A stretch of DNA of 64,000 nt, taken from contig NC_092580.1 in the NCBI RefSeq assembly GCF_037975245.1, forward strand, positions 7,288,501 to 7,352,500, written 5' to 3'. Of this stretch, positions 1-13,975 are shown in pieces. Each line of letters begins with the position of its first letter. The stretch's first letter is position 1. Position numbers and translations under genes: made by a program. The notes beneath the pieces were generated by a model that did no database searches, was not told where the DNA came from, and saw nothing but the letters and a program-made list of their open reading frames with translations. The DNA is from Apostichopus japonicus (lineage: Eukaryota > Echinodermata > Holothuroidea > Aspidochirotida > Stichopodidae).

Positions 1-1668
1 GGCTCTTGCAGAAATCCGTTTTTAATTCTTCGTTGTTAATCGAATTAAGGAACGAATTTCCCACTATTCTATGATAGAATAACCCCAGCTACATTTAACC
101 TCATTATGTACTTCGCAATATAGATGGATTGTTGTGACAACTCCTGTTGTTTTCACTTTCCATTATACTGAATGGACGAGAATAGCGAATGTCTTTAACT
201 TCATAGCCACCTGCCACAGTTTCCCCGCTTATATAATTAACATTGTGACTATGTCGTGAAACAGTGTCCCTTGGTGAAGGTGCATTGAACTAAAACATCT
301 TGTAATGCATGTACTTCGACATTCCGTAGTCATCTAATTTAGATGTGTTCGTTGCATGATGGCTACATGCCTCTGTGGGATGCTAACGGAGTGACACAAT
401 TAAGGGGAATCTGGTGACGTCCACAATAATATGGGAAGAATGATAATTTGACGAAAGAGAAATAGTTATCGTTACATTGGAAGTTTAATAGAGGACGCCA
501 TGTTGTTTCTCGGAGACAATGCGTTTAAAGAAACATGTTAATTTTAATTCATGGCAAGAATGTTGCGCTGAGAGTATTTTTTTCAGGTTTTTCATAAAAG
601 TATTAGTCTATAACGATGAAAACAATATTTGAAGCTTTGAAAGAATAGCAAATTTGTAGAAATGATTTAGCCTACACCTTTCAATTCTATAGAAACATTT
701 TAAGCTGCCGTTCACCTGAGGAATTTTCATGAAGACTTTTTTTTTATATTTTAGACACATATTCGGTACAAGAAATTACAGGAAATATATTAATCCTGGT
801 TTGTAATATTCTGCAACTCAGTTTCAGAACCGATATATCTTCACATATCAGTGATTACATGGAATACTAATACACTACGTACATGATGACATCATACCGT
901 AGGTATATATTGCTATAGTACAAACATAGTATACTTGGTGACGTAAATAATTATTCTAATTTCAAGCATAATTATACAGCATTATTATACTGCTTTAAAG
1001 TATAATATTAATGGTACGGTGCCATGTTGGGTTCATCTATTAAAAATAATATTGTCACATGGTTACATGCTGATTGTTTTCATAGATAATATTCAAAATT
1101 CAAATCTATGCTGATGATCGACAATATGCGTGAAGCAGGTCCATGCACTTACGTTCATTAGAGACCGGTAACAACAATTAAAGACCGAAAAACAACTTAA
1201 CCTATATACCTTACCTAACAACTAGATAACTGGCAATCTTAATCCAACCTAGGCATAGGTTAGTAGTGTTTGTACAGTATATATGTTAGTTGTTGGCGTT
1301 GCTAGGTAATGGGATTTTGCGATGGATCGCGTCCATTATACCTCGCGCCAATTTAACGGAGGTTGTATTAAGAACGAGAAACGGGTCAAGATGTGGACTG
1401 TACTCGTTTATTTATGGCGTACCCAACAGGCTTAACTATTAATCAAATTATGAAAACTCTAACGGGTTTAAAATGATGTAGCACCTGTTTTATGTGAGTA
1501 CTAAGCAAGTTTGATATATCACCAAAATTCGTAAAAGAATTGAACTGGTAGCCAGTAAGGGAATGGCTGTGTTTTGAAATAATTCTCTCAACAAGGTAGG
1601 CCCTCAAACAATGTGGCACCTAAATACATATAATATCTAGTACATATAATTTCCACCTTCTATCAAAT
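1..1668. other. Noncoding stretch, no gene seen
   Basis: AT-rich sequence with stops in all frames and no recognisable exon, RNA gene or transposon end. CpG is at ordinary frequency (about 28 in the first 1,020 bases by hand count). Confidence 0.6.
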
Positions 1669-1710
1669 CTATATATATATCTATATATATATATCAATAT
1701 ATATATATCA

Positions 1711-1743
<33 letters not shown>

Positions 1744-1828
1744 AATATATATTATATATATATATATATCAATATATATATATATATATCAATATATATA
1801 TATATATATCAATATATATATATATATA

Positions 1829-1862
<34 letters not shown>

Positions 1863-1898
1863 GATATATATTTACATATATAGATATATACATATCAT
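1669..1898. repeat. AT-dinucleotide microsatellite cluster
   Basis: About 230 bases of (AT)n broken by short TCA and TTT interruptions. The TCAATATATAT unit recurs, so the tract is a compound repeat. The reverse-strand frame rich in Tyr and Ile is an artefact of it. Confidence 0.9.
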
Positions 1899-3090
1899 AT
1901 ACTATGTAATACAGAACGAAATACGTCTCGGAAATGATCTTTTTCTTGCTATTTAAGCAACAACTGTTTAAATTGTACACTACATTAAGTAATAACTATA
2001 TGATTTTATGGGGAAAGACCTTGACACTTTGGTTATCTCGTCAATCCATTTGACAAGTTTCAGGAATCGCCTTAGTGCGATCAATTGAGCTTGCATTATT
2101 ATCGATAATCAAATAATATTAGCGCTAAAGTGGTCATCGATTATTTTCCAGCGTCAGTGAAGTTTTAATAAAGGTTTTCTTCTCTCTCTCTTTCTGTTCT
2201 GAGCTGAGTGTCAAGTGCATGCTACAGGTCATGTGACTTTCAAAATTAAATCGGGTAATTATCTGTTATGTAAGCTAACTAGGCCTTTATATGTGACTAA
2301 AAAGTTACCCTTATTTCAGGTGGTTCAGAATTAATAGTATAAATTATATTAATTCTTCGATCCATCGATTTAATAAATAAATGAAAAGAAGAACAAGAAG
2401 AGAAATTAAAAATATGAAACCATTCCTTAAAGAAAACCAAGGTTATTATTAATGTAGAAATGCAGCATATATATATTCAGCAATGCCTATCTATAGAGGG
2501 ATAGGTTTTATTCTGACCACTGTGACGTCACTTTCTGATTAAGGGGTGGGGGAGGGGAGGGCAAGAGAAGGACAATTTGGTTTAACGGTGGACAAGTGTT
2601 GTTACCATTCTCAAAGTCAAGCGTATATATTAAGCGCTCTTCATTTCATTCGCTGTCATCCTGCCCTGTAAAAGTTTAGATACCGAGTAACAGTAATGTT
2701 ATAGTTGAGCATATTATCCCATGTGTAAAAACAGCTCAGCTATTTACGATGATGGTTATATTCTCACTGCGAGAACTCATGGCTGTTTCCGACTAAAGGT
2801 TTACTATAGCAGAATTTCATTGACTGACAATTCTCTGAGTCGGTTCACCTTATTTGAGGCTAAAATACCAAGCTATAAATACGTCCCATGATTTACATTC
2901 TGAGAGGCCGTATAATCGTCTGTAAGGAAAGACTTTTCTTTAACTAGATGCAGACGAATTCGGCGTTTCTGCAGGTTACCATGGGAGACCAAGTGGTTGC
3001 ATTTCCTTGAGGATTTCACTCTAATTCCATATAATATGCAAGAGATTAAACACAGGGTACCATCAGGGACGGAAATACTTATCGACAACT
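1899..3090. other. Noncoding stretch with a purine-rich patch
   Basis: No gene recognised. There is a TGACGTCA palindrome at 2523-2530 and a G-rich patch near 2543-2562. Ordinary AT-rich intergenic or intronic DNA otherwise. Confidence 0.55.
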
Positions 3091-3481
3091 TAAAGGGTGT
3101 GAAGACTAGCACACAAAGAAACGTCTCATGCCGGTAATCTGACCTAGTTTCGAATGAGGTGTAACAGAAGTGTTAAACACCACCACCGATCCCAGAAAAT
3201 ACACACACAGCTTGCTACCATCGGTAATTATACACTAGTGTACAGTCAATACTTACAGCTACGGTCAATACCCACAACACAGTGTACATAGCAGCGATGG
3301 ACATCTCAGGTCTAGATAAAAGATAACAAGGTATCACGTTTCATTACTACGGAAGCCCATTAGGGCCAAGGTTGCTGTCTGCAGTTTGTAGCGATAAGAA
3401 GAAAACTTCACTAGCAAGCAACGGAAAGTTAACTTTTTCAGAGAGCGACACGCGGTTTGGGGCGAGTCTTCAATGCCTTTA
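3091..3481. mobile_element. TA-flanked MITE, copy 1
   Basis: A 387-bp element (3093-3479) bounded by TA on both sides (3091-3092 and 3480-3481). Its ends are imperfect inverted repeats: the left end reads AAGGGTGTGAAGACT and the right end, on the other strand, AAGGCATTGAAGACT. It has no coding capacity. A second copy lies at 36146-36507 with strong similarity over its whole length apart from a few indels. The TA duplication and short inverted ends suggest a nonautonomous Tc1/mariner-type element, but the superfamily is inferred from target site and ends alone. Confidence 0.75.
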
Positions 3482-5022
3482 TAGAATGGCACCAATGATG
3501 CTACTGTTTGTTTGTTTGTTTCTGAGCTAGGTTAGGATCCAAACGCCATGCATGCCCTCCCCCTTAAATATATCTATTCCTATACACATGTTGACTATTT
3601 GCAGTAGATAAGTAGTTTGTTAACGAGTAGTTCTCTCTCCCTCTCCCTTGGAATTCCAGGTTTACACAAAAACGTTACGGTGCATAAACTCCAAAGATAA
3701 ATATCACCAACGTTTTGAATTTTTCTTTTGCTTCTGTTTCGCGCTTACACATGAATATTATCATCTACTTCTCTCAAATATATATTACTAAAGGGAACCC
3801 CCTTTTACTTGCATTCATTTCAAAGAGCCCAACTTCTAACATCTAACATGTGGCCAATTTTATTCATTGAAACTGAAATCACAAACTGTGTGAAGCTGAA
3901 CACGTAATTAATCAATTAAGATATCTACAAACAGGGTTAAAACGTCCGCCGTGCTATATCTTTCCTTCCTGTAATTCTATTAAAAGGATCGGGTTGTTTA
4001 GGTTAATTGACATTTCCTTGACTTTTCTGGGAATATTCGGTACTTTTACAGAATATCGAGGCCTCTTATAATATACGAGTATCAGTGTACAGGCCAGTTT
4101 CCAATTAATGTACAGATATATGCCGAGGTTATCACATAGGCCAACGGTGATCAAAGAGCTATGGTAGGTAGCCATTAGTAACGTTTACGATTGTCCGCAT
4201 GAAAGTCCGCATGCGCGACATGTTGTTGTGAGGGAGTCAAGGAAGACAATTATATGTAAAATGCACTGTCTATATATCTATCATTATTAAATATGGCAGT
4301 GGATTATATTACGTCACTTAAATTCTTGTCCTTGTTAAGTTAGATATAATATAAAGAAAATAATTCATCAGCGAAAGCGAAAAACATTCTAAAGTGATTG
4401 CTTTTTACTTTTCATTCCCAACTTTATATTAAATTTAAGCTTTTTTCAATCACTTTAAAAAGTCCTTAACATTCTTTGAATAATACCCGCTTCATTATGA
4501 ATTCAGTGACCATGGCAACACAGTGAAATAACTCAACCTGTGATATACCATGTAGTCAATGCTATATGACTAAGTCCGTGTATACGCTTTTGGTAAATTC
4601 ATTAGCACCTAGATATTATACAATATGATGATGTTGTCAAGTATACTCCCAGGAGAGTTTGTTGTTATGCAATAAATCAGGCCATCTTGTTTTTTTATAT
4701 TTTGTGATTAATTCACATCAGGTGCACACTCTTGATTGTTCCATGGAGACCTCTGTAGCTAAACTCTATGTCGTTTCATCAACTATTAGAATATTTTCTT
4801 GTCATATTGCCAGTTTAATGGTGACATCGGTCACGCATTTGAACGCACCAAATTTCTTAGTGAGTTAGACCGTTTGAAATTGTAATGACCATTATAAATA
4901 TACGTTGTAGCTTGCTATACATACATGCATAACAAAAGTTCGTATAGGAAGAATTAATGGTAGAATGTCAAGCAAATTTTGCGAGGTCAAAACTCCATGT
5001 AACTATAGCTTTAGTTGTCCAT
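3482..5022. other. Noncoding stretch, no gene seen
   Basis: No exon or RNA gene recognised. Contains a short (TTTG)n run near 3505-3521. Confidence 0.55.
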
Positions 5023-5024
5023 GA

Positions 5025-5056
<32 letters not shown>

Positions 5057-5129
5057 AATATATATATATATGTATATACATACATATATATATATAAATA
5101 TATATATATATGTATATACATACATATAC

Positions 5130-5160
<31 letters not shown>

Positions 5161-5172
5161 TATATAAAAATA
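5023..5172. repeat. AT/ATAC microsatellite
   Basis: Alternating AT repeats with interspersed ATAC and AAATAT units over about 150 bases. Confidence 0.9.
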
Positions 5173-8100
5173 TGTCTATTTATGATAATACATGTTAATG
5201 TGTCAGTGTGGTTGAAGTTAAAGGTACATGATTACCACGTTTCATGACGACATACATTGTTAGTACACATACAAACGTAAGCGAAATGCGTACCGTAGTT
5301 AACAGTGTAATTCAAGCGCGAACAGTCCACTCGTCCTTGTTTTTCAGTTGTGTTATATCAACATATATATGCAATATCTATAATATCCATTTGATACTCT
5401 CATTCAGTCCTGGATTAGTTGCATAATGTGACGTCATGCAGCAATGATGACTACAGTATTAAACATCAACATTAATAAAATGCATCCCGCAATCCATCTT
5501 AAGCTAGTGTATTTGTTTGCAAAATACCTAACAATGACTATAAACAATCAGTCATTCTACCTTAAATGATAACTATTTGTCTTACTCCATTTGTTCTAAT
5601 CACCAATTCTTGGCGCCTTTCCCTGTAAACGATGCAGACATTTCTTCTTATTGCCTTAATTATACATTACGAATGTTCAATCAATGTTACGACCTCACGG
5701 TACCATGCATGCATAATTATAGGAAATGGAGCATTTAAATATATAAAAGTACATACAACGTTGTAATTCACTATATCATAATAGGAGAAATCTGCACGAA
5801 CTTTAAAGTGCAACAATGTATTTATACCAGGGATATAAAACACATCCCAGCTAGCTGCGTATACCAACTATATACCTTTGGTGTACCAAGTGCAGTCCTC
5901 TTCACGGTACACTGATGCAGTAATAAACAACTGGCTTCTGAAGCGACTTACCTTACAGATTTGTTTAAATTTAGTAATAAAACGACCCTTGTAGGTTTCA
6001 CTTGAGAGGATATGATGTATATCTTAGTGTATACTCCACACGTTTTACTTTCGCTTTTGTTTAGTATATCAGCCTTTTATAAGTGTGTTCATACATTCTT
6101 AAAATTAATTTAAAAAAAAAACACGTTCAAGTAATTCTAAACATCATCATCATTTTACTTTTACAATGATATTAAAGGGATACATTCCTCGAGCTTTTCA
6201 TGGATTTTTAGTATTTTGTGTAGCATCCAAAGCTCTTAAGCTCGGCTAGTGTATTTTGTGTTGTACATGTTATATTGTCGCTTATGTTGTTGTTCTTGTT
6301 GCGTTGTGTTGTGTTTAGTTTCATATTAACAACAGGACATTAAAGAATAAAATCCGACACTATATAGTTTGCATTGAAAAACTCGGCTATGGATTCTAAA
6401 AGCTCTCGACCAATAGAGAAAGAGGACATTATACACGTCATAACCCGAGCAGTTGGTTGACCAATCACGTACATGAACATTCCTCCTGCAAGTTTAAGAA
6501 AGAACGAATCCTATTTCTGTTATCTGTATACCCAGACTTGACATAAACTTAACAACCCAGTAATGTCACGAACTAATGACATTTTGCGACCATGAGGCAA
6601 TATAAATCAACAATACATTTCTTAAATAAACACAAGCAAACAAAATCATTCAAAGTCGTTTTATCAATACTATGAAATAGTTTAAACGGTATTCCTACTC
6701 TAGCATAAACAATGTCAGAATCTGACTTCACTCTCAACGCATGACTGACCTTTAATAATAAATATAAACGTTATCACGTGTCCTGGACATAGCGAGGACA
6801 GAAATAACGTTTGACGTAACATAAACAACGAATGACCATCATCTTAAACTGTCAATCTGTGGGTTTCATGTTCCGAACACCTAACGCTTACCGACCCTAA
6901 AGCTAACTTTTGCATGCTTCAAGAAGGTGCCCGTATATATTGCACCACGAACTTTGAAAAAGTTACTCACCAAATATGCCCAAGTATAACGAAAATTGTT
7001 GAAAGATTCATATTCCAAGTTACCAGAAATGAACATGGAAATGTATCAACTTGCAACGAAATAATAATCAGCTCAACATAAGTGATACGTAAATTATCTT
7101 AATGGTATTCCCTTATTTTAGAAGTCAGCACAAGCCAACAAAACAACAGTAAATATTATAGGCCTAATAATAATAAATAAAGAATAAAAATAAATATAAA
7201 CTTGAATGAAACAAGATTATTACTGCATTGTTATTTAATGGTAGTATAATTGAGTATTTATCACTTACTGCTCCATGCACAGACTATTCTGTGACGTCAT
7301 TGTTATCCTACGTGATTTCATCAAGTTTAGTTTACTACGCCGTAAAAAAAAGTAGTTCACTAAAGCCAAAACATAATTCAATATCTATTTTGTCATCTTG
7401 AGATGAATTCCAGATTGCATCGTAAATATGTACTTTGAGCTGGTTTATAACCATCTTCGCGGTATTTTCAAACCAAAACTTTTATGTCAATAGAACAGTC
7501 CCAGTGGAGTTGACTTTTATTGATGACATAAGGATGAAGCAAATTCTATCTTTTTCTGACTAAATGAGATTTATTTCGTATTTTGTATAATCAGATCAGC
7601 CACCTGTGACGTGTAACCATGGGGCAGTAAGATGAGTTTACATATATTTTTTTACACCTCTGATTTCACGCGTCGGCTATTACTTTGACTTATCGAGAGC
7701 AAATCCATCCGCCAATATAAATCATTTAAAACCATCCATATCTAATATAGGTAATTCCTTGCATCGTTACGCCATTTTGGTCTTTAGTCACGTGATGCTG
7801 ACGACATGAAGGCAACGATACCGAACAGGAATATTACAAACGTAGTATTTTCATTAAAAATATAGTAATGTAAGAGCTAACATTCCATACTAAATATGTG
7901 TAGTTTAATATAATTTTCATATTTAAGTTTAGATTGAGCCACTCGAATCAATGTTCAATTCGTTTTGCCATCTTGAAGTTTCGTTTCGGGTTTTCTATTT
8001 ATAGTAATCATTTATAATATTGTAGTCGACATCCGCAAAATACATTTGTATCATTCACTTATGTAGGAAGATAACTTTATTCGGTAGTTTATATATTTTT

Positions 8101-10810
8101 TTTTATTAATAAACAGCATTCTCTCATTGGCCATATCTTATTTAAATATAATATTCTAGATTATATAAAGGCATTTGTAATGATAGGATTGTAGATCTAA
8201 GCTATGTGATGATATTTGTCACAAAATGTGAAAGTGGCTTTATGCCATCAGCTAACATGACTGTAAGTGACAGTGTTAGAGATTATAGCTGTGTTATACA
8301 CTGTTACTAACTATGTGGATGGTATATATGTTGTGAACAGAAAGACTGGTTTGGCGCTAGATAGTATAAGTTGCAGACAGACAGCAAGCCTTTTCAACTG
8401 TCATCGAATCTGTTTTTATTTCAATACGGAATAAATTAACAGCGTTTTCTATATACCTTCAGTGCTACAGATTTATCTTTTAAATCACAATTTTTGTTAT
8501 TACAATATCGTTGGCGTATCTGAACATACGCATATATATCTTGAGCAAATACAGGAAGATTACGTCATCGCGCAGCCGTGTGAGGGAGCTAGGGGACAGG
8601 TTTCATCCATTACCCTCTCCCCCCCCCCTCCCCCAACCTGTACCTCTTACGACCTGGTAATGGAAATGAGCACTGAGCAATATGTTTAATTGCCATTGGT
8701 TACAAAAATATTTTAGCTCAATCTACCCCAACGTGTCCACCGGTCCTTCCACCCCTTCACCAACCAACCAACCAACCCATCAATCTCCCCTCCCCTTCTC
8801 CCTCCCCCTTCCCCCCTCCCCCCATTCGCCCACATACACACTTTGGAGGTTTCGAGGAAAACTCTTTGAACGTCCTTACGATGACATCGCGTCGGCCGAA
8901 CACTAGAAGTAGTGACAAAAGTTTAAAGTATCGTTCTCTCCGTTCATGTAGTTTTTATATGTCTGTAATATTACACGTAATTGGTACAGGAGTGAACCAG
9001 AGCTAAGTTAAACAAAACGTCACGCAAAATCTTGATCCTACATTGACCGTCAACAATTTATCACAGCTTTCAGATGTGTTTATCTTAATGTCAGTTTGAC
9101 AAATAAAACGAGCCTCTCGTTGGCCAACTGGAGACAGAAAGCGTCATCGTTCACAGGAAGTCTTTTACATTCTCGTTTGCTTTCTTGTCTAACGTTTAAT
9201 TTTAACTGATGTGACAAGATGGAGTAAGATGGGTTGGCATCTTTCATCTTGGTCCGTTCGTAACATATTTTAGAGAAGAATGGTTGTGTTTCTAGCGTTT
9301 TTCATTCATGTCTTAAATTAATGTGCAAAGTAGCTTAGGTCCTAAAGGTTTGAGTTTTTATGCAATAAGGTTATGCTATAAGAAACATACTATCACACAT
9401 ATTTAGTATGAAAACATCTCTTTAACACTTATGTAACTAACCGAAGATTATATTCTGCGTTTGATTGCGTTTTCGTTGCAAGAGACGTACCGTCACCATG
9501 GAAACATTACCATCTGCTTTCTGGTCTGGCGAAGGGATGTTGCCGCGTAAATACTCACTAAAATAGATTTTTCTTTACGTATACAAACACACACATGAAT
9601 GTGTCAGATAATTGGATTACATATCATATAGTGTTTATGTTAATCATCTTTGGCTATATTGAGATTTTTTTTGCCAAAAATATCAATCTGACGTGAAAGA
9701 TTTCCGGTGGAAAAATAGAGAATTCGATTGATTTTTCCGATAAATGCGATACTTTGAATTAGAATAATTATTTTTCATGATTTATTTAAGATAACAAGAA
9801 AGATTATAAAACAAATTATTAGTTAAATCTGTCCTATCAAAAGTAATATTCGTCCTATATATATCTCTCTGTTTTCGGGGTTGTTTTGGTACTTATTTAC
9901 TGTTTACAGAAGGCGATTTACAAGAACCGACCGAAATTTCAAAACGGGAACTCAGGCACCCGTATAATTGCCTGCTTGACGTAGGTTGGCAAATGCCTGG
10001 AGGATTAAACTTAAATTAGGTTTCGATCTGTATTCGATCCTATCGCATCTCATTCTAACTTTCAGAAAAAGGGGGAAAGATTCAAATACATGGACGTATT
10101 TACAAGGAAGTTGTCAATGGTATTAATGGATTACACAAAAGAGAGAGTGGAGAGGGTGAGGAGGCGGGGAGGGGGGGGGGGGCAGGGGGCAGGGATGAGA
10201 GACGGTAAACAATTCGCTAAATTTAAAATTCAATTGAGCTTATACTTTGAACTTGCATACATCTAACAGCCCTTATATATGCATTGCTCAATATTAAGAA
10301 TGTCAAGTCGTTGCAGCGTGACTAGTTTCTCGAGTTTTGGGGACGGTGAAGTGGAAGGGGAAACCGAACACATGGTTTTTGTATACGAAGGATGTCTTAA
10401 CATATGATTGCCCTTTTAATGGTGTAGGTTTAGGTTATGGGTGTTCATCTCACCTCCCAACACCCCCTCCCCCTCCTCTCCCAACCTTTACCATACATAT
10501 ACAACTCAGAGTCTATAACGTGAGGTAGATGAACAGAACAAGTGAAGTTTATCCTCTAGTTTACTTCTTTTAGTAGTGGTGTTCATTATTTCGTAATGTC
10601 TCATCTTATTGGAATGATAGGGTTGGAGGGTTTAAGCAAATGTTCCGTCCCTCTCTCAATCTCCCCACCACCAGTCGTCCATCCCACCCCAAACCCCACC
10701 CGCCCTATGCTACGCCCCACTATAGGGAGCAGGTAATCAGTCAATCAAAAGTCGTCACAACGGTGGTAATTATATCTGTATTTATATTCCGTGTATACTA
10801 TAACTCTTTC
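5173..10810. other. Noncoding stretch, no gene seen
   Basis: I found no convincing exon, tRNA or transposon end. It contains TGACGTCA palindromes at 5429-5436 and 7292-7299, a C10 tract at 8619-8628 and C-rich pyrimidine sequence at 8740-8830. Short Pro-rich frames here arise from the C-rich DNA. Confidence 0.5.
10139..10202. repeat. G-rich purine tract with G12 run
   Basis: The plus strand is almost pure purine for about 60 bases, with an uninterrupted G12 at 10171-10182 and a following GGGGG-C-AGGG pattern. Such tracts can form G-quadruplex or triplex structures in vitro; no function is implied by sequence alone. Confidence 0.7.
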
Positions 10811-10961
10811 AGACCCTCACCCTTTTAGCCCTCACCCTTTCAGCCCTCACCCTTTCAGCCCTCACCCTTTCAGCCCTCACCCTTTCAGCCCTCACCCTTT
10901 CAGCCCTCACCCTTTCAGCCCTCACCCTTTCAGCCCTCACCCTTTCAGCCCTCACCATTTC
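10811..10961 (+). repeat. 15-bp minisatellite, about 10 copies
   Basis: The unit CCCTCACCCTTTCAG repeats about ten times with near-perfect identity and slight divergence at both ends. As 15 is a multiple of three, the array stays open in several frames and mimics a short protein of repeating Ser-Pro-His-Pro-Phe, which I do not consider a gene. Confidence 0.93.
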
Positions 10962-13384
10962 ACCCTATACATACGCCCTCCACCAACCCCACCCGCCCTT
11001 AGCCCGTAATTCCAACCTCGAGAAAGAAGATTTTTGCAAGCTTTAACTCAGTGTGGAATAAGTTCGCCACCCACATAATGTTCACATGCATCGCCTGTAT
11101 CAATGGTTATCCTTTCCTAAATAGTTCTGTACATAGAAACGTTGCAGATCTGACATAAACTCGACAGAAGGATTATCTTTACAAGGAACTAGATTATAAT
11201 GATATCCCTCTGTAAATTAAAACAATGGTAAAACAGTGGTAAGTTTGTACACAACTACAACAGTGGAAGGTATACATCTGCATTGTATTGAACATTCTGT
11301 AGTGATGCTTCGATAAATTAACATCACTGTCATTATATATATATATATATAAAAGCCTACGTTAATGTCAAGATGTTTACAACGTAAACGAGATCGGCGC
11401 TGATCTTAAATCACCAAACTGACCAATCAGCTGTTTGCAAATAATGTGGCTTTAGTGACGTCATCAGGGGCCCAATCTTATCATTTAGATACATGAAAAG
11501 AACTAAGATGGGTATATGCTAAGTGAAGAAACCTCCTTGATTGGGATGGATCTTCATTACCCCCCCCCCCCCTTGATAAACCTTTCACCTTCTCCCGATA
11601 TTTATTTGCAGATAGCGTTCTGGCTTGTAATAGTGGAGCAAGAGGAACTGGCAACCTAATTAATGACCGAATTAGACCATGTTAATATTTCATGTTTGCT
11701 TTTTGACGTAGAACGACACTATATATATATATATACATGTCACCAGTAAATGAAACCCGAATGTACGGTTTGCGAGGTCCTTGCGCCCCTTTACCCTCAC
11801 GTAGGGCCCTTTACCAGGCTGGGGGAATGGGGAACCGTGGCCCAATTAAGAATAATGTCACCCATTTGTACTACCACCATGTATTCAAAACTTCGCAGGT
11901 TACCGACACGAATACTTTGCTGTGCCCCTCCCCCCCCCTTCCCCACCATATCCCCTGGATACTGGTCCCCCTCATATGCTAAACAACACAACTCGTTGAT
12001 TGCGGGAGTCGATGCTGATATTTTACAGGGAAAGCGGGCTTTCGGACGAAAAGATATATTTGTTGGAACGGGATGGATGTTTGGACCCATACACGTCTCT
12101 GCGTACGCTGCATGCGTACGCAGCATGCGTACTTCGCATAAGTACAATGTGCGCTGTCCTCTGTATCATACAGGACTTTATATATTACCGTAATACAGAA
12201 ATAACACAAACTGTCAAACATTAGTGTTTTTTACATTTCTTTGCGGTGAGGTGAGAGAAAACTGTCAATGCATCCAGTACAATATATCATTTAATGTTTT
12301 ACTTACTGCTCGTCAACGGTCTATACCGCGGAAACATTCTCAAGCACGTGCTTTTTTTTTCATGACTATACCTTGGGAAGAAGTATAAATTATAAAGTCA
12401 ATCAACCAGATATTTTTGCTAGCTATGTCACCGTTACGTTGAGGAGGATTAACTTGATTCATGTTCAACATAAATCTAACAATGTCTTTCTCTGTCATTT
12501 GGATAACAGGGTGAACATAAATGTTTTTCAGGTAAAAGAAAAATGTGAGACGAAAATTAATTACTTTTATAAATCAAATATGACAGTGATGTAGACTCAT
12601 TCGTTGAGGTTTTTTACAATTAGTAACCAAGTTACCGGGAATGAGACACATAAAATATACAGTCAGCTGTGGCCCTTATTTTTCTTTCTTCATTGAAAAA
12701 CAGGCTTCCATGTTATGATAATGCATGTCCTAAAGGATGTTATTTTAACTTGACATTTAGTGTGGCTTCCGACACTATAGGCCTCACACTTTATATTCGA
12801 TACTTCTTGGTTACAGTACTTTACACTTTGAGAAACTGTATCCATCAATCGGCTGTTGACCTAAACCGAAGATTTCCTAAAGTAAAAGGGGATTGCTTTG
12901 CCCAGCAGAGGGGAAATATTGCAAGCGGCAATTAGTGCCAAACTGTCTTGAGACTTATATAGTAGGGCTAGGGCTAGAATGAATACAAACATAAGGTGTC
13001 TTCAATGAATGTTGAGCTCTTTATCGTGAAGGTAGTAGCAATTTTTCGCAAAAAAAAAGATTAATTGTTCAGTTAATATGTTTACAATTTTCAATAAAAT
13101 GACAAATTACTCGAATCATGAAGGAATTACGCACAGAAACTCATCAATTCAACAATCTGAAGCCAAATGATAATTTGATCATTTAATACAAATCGTGATA
13201 GCAATATTTTGAAAACAATTATTAATTACGCTCGCCCTCATTTCAACATTTTGTAGCAAACTGATGAATTGCAGCAAAATTGCAGAAAAAAAAAATCTGA
13301 ACAATTTGACGTCATATAAACGTTTCTCTAGAACCAGGCTATGAAACATTACTCCCAACCATGACTTCATTACAACCCTTCCAA
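10962..13384. other. Noncoding stretch, no gene seen
   Basis: Holds small (AT)n runs at 11334-11351 and near 11720-11737, a C13 tract at 11560-11572, TGACGTCA at 11456-11463 and 13307-13314, and the hairpin listed separately. A 147-codon open frame at 11750-12193 has no recognisable domain and overlaps open frames in other registers, so I treat it as chance. Confidence 0.5.
12099..12123. other. Perfect 10-bp inverted repeat (hairpin)
   Basis: CTGCGTACGC and its exact reverse complement GCGTACGCAG flank a five-base spacer TGCAT. A further partial copy of the arm follows at about 12126-12133. Each arm contains the self-complementary GCGTACGC. Confidence 0.8.
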
Positions 13385-13975
13385 CGGTATGATTATAGTA
13401 TCTGACTTAGTATGACTCACTGTGACTTACCATAGGACTATACTTTAAAATAGTAGACTTAGCAACTTTAACAAAGTCTATATAATTGACCAACGCTTTT
13501 AGCGGTATGACTATATTATCTGACTTAGTATGACTCACTGTGACTTACCATATAACTATACATTTATATATAGTATGACTTAGCAACTTTAATAAAGTCG
13601 CTTACCGACAAACGTTTGACTAAATATCTGACTTAGTATGACTCACTGTGACTTACCATATAACTATACATTTATATATAGTATGACTTAGCAACTTTAA
13701 TAAAGTCGCTTACCGACAAACGTTTGACTAAATATCTGACTTAGTATGACTCACTGTGACTTACCATATAACTGTACATTTATATATAGTATGACTTAGC
13801 AACTTTAATAAAGTCGCTTACCGACAAACGTTTGACTAAATATCTGACTTAGTATGACTCACTGTGACTTACCATATAACTATACATTAATATATAGTAT
13901 GACTTAGCAACTTTAACAAAGGCGATTACTGACCACCCTTTAACTTAGTATGACTTGCTATTAGTTAGTATCGCA
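13385..13975. repeat. 108-bp satellite-like tandem array, 5 copies
   Basis: The phrase TCTGACTTAGTATGACTCAC starts at 13401, 13519, 13627, 13735 and 13843, giving spacings of 118, 108, 108 and 108 bases. The middle copies are nearly identical; the first and last have diverged. Within each unit TATGACT and GACTTA recur, suggesting an older, shorter internal repeat. Confidence 0.92.

Noticed and set aside
1789-1980. Tyr/Ile-rich frame
   Set aside because: Translation of the AT microsatellite.
5941-6010. Strong-looking minus-strand donor AAG|GTAAGTCGC near 5950
   Set aside because: The frames leading to it are closed by stops within a few codons and no acceptor precedes it.
10791-11009. Frame of repeating Ser-Pro-His-Pro-Phe
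   Set aside because: Produced by the 15-bp minisatellite, whose length is a multiple of three.
11750-12193. 147-codon plus-strand open frame
   Set aside because: No domain, overlaps open frames in other registers and the hairpin, and no splice or promoter support.
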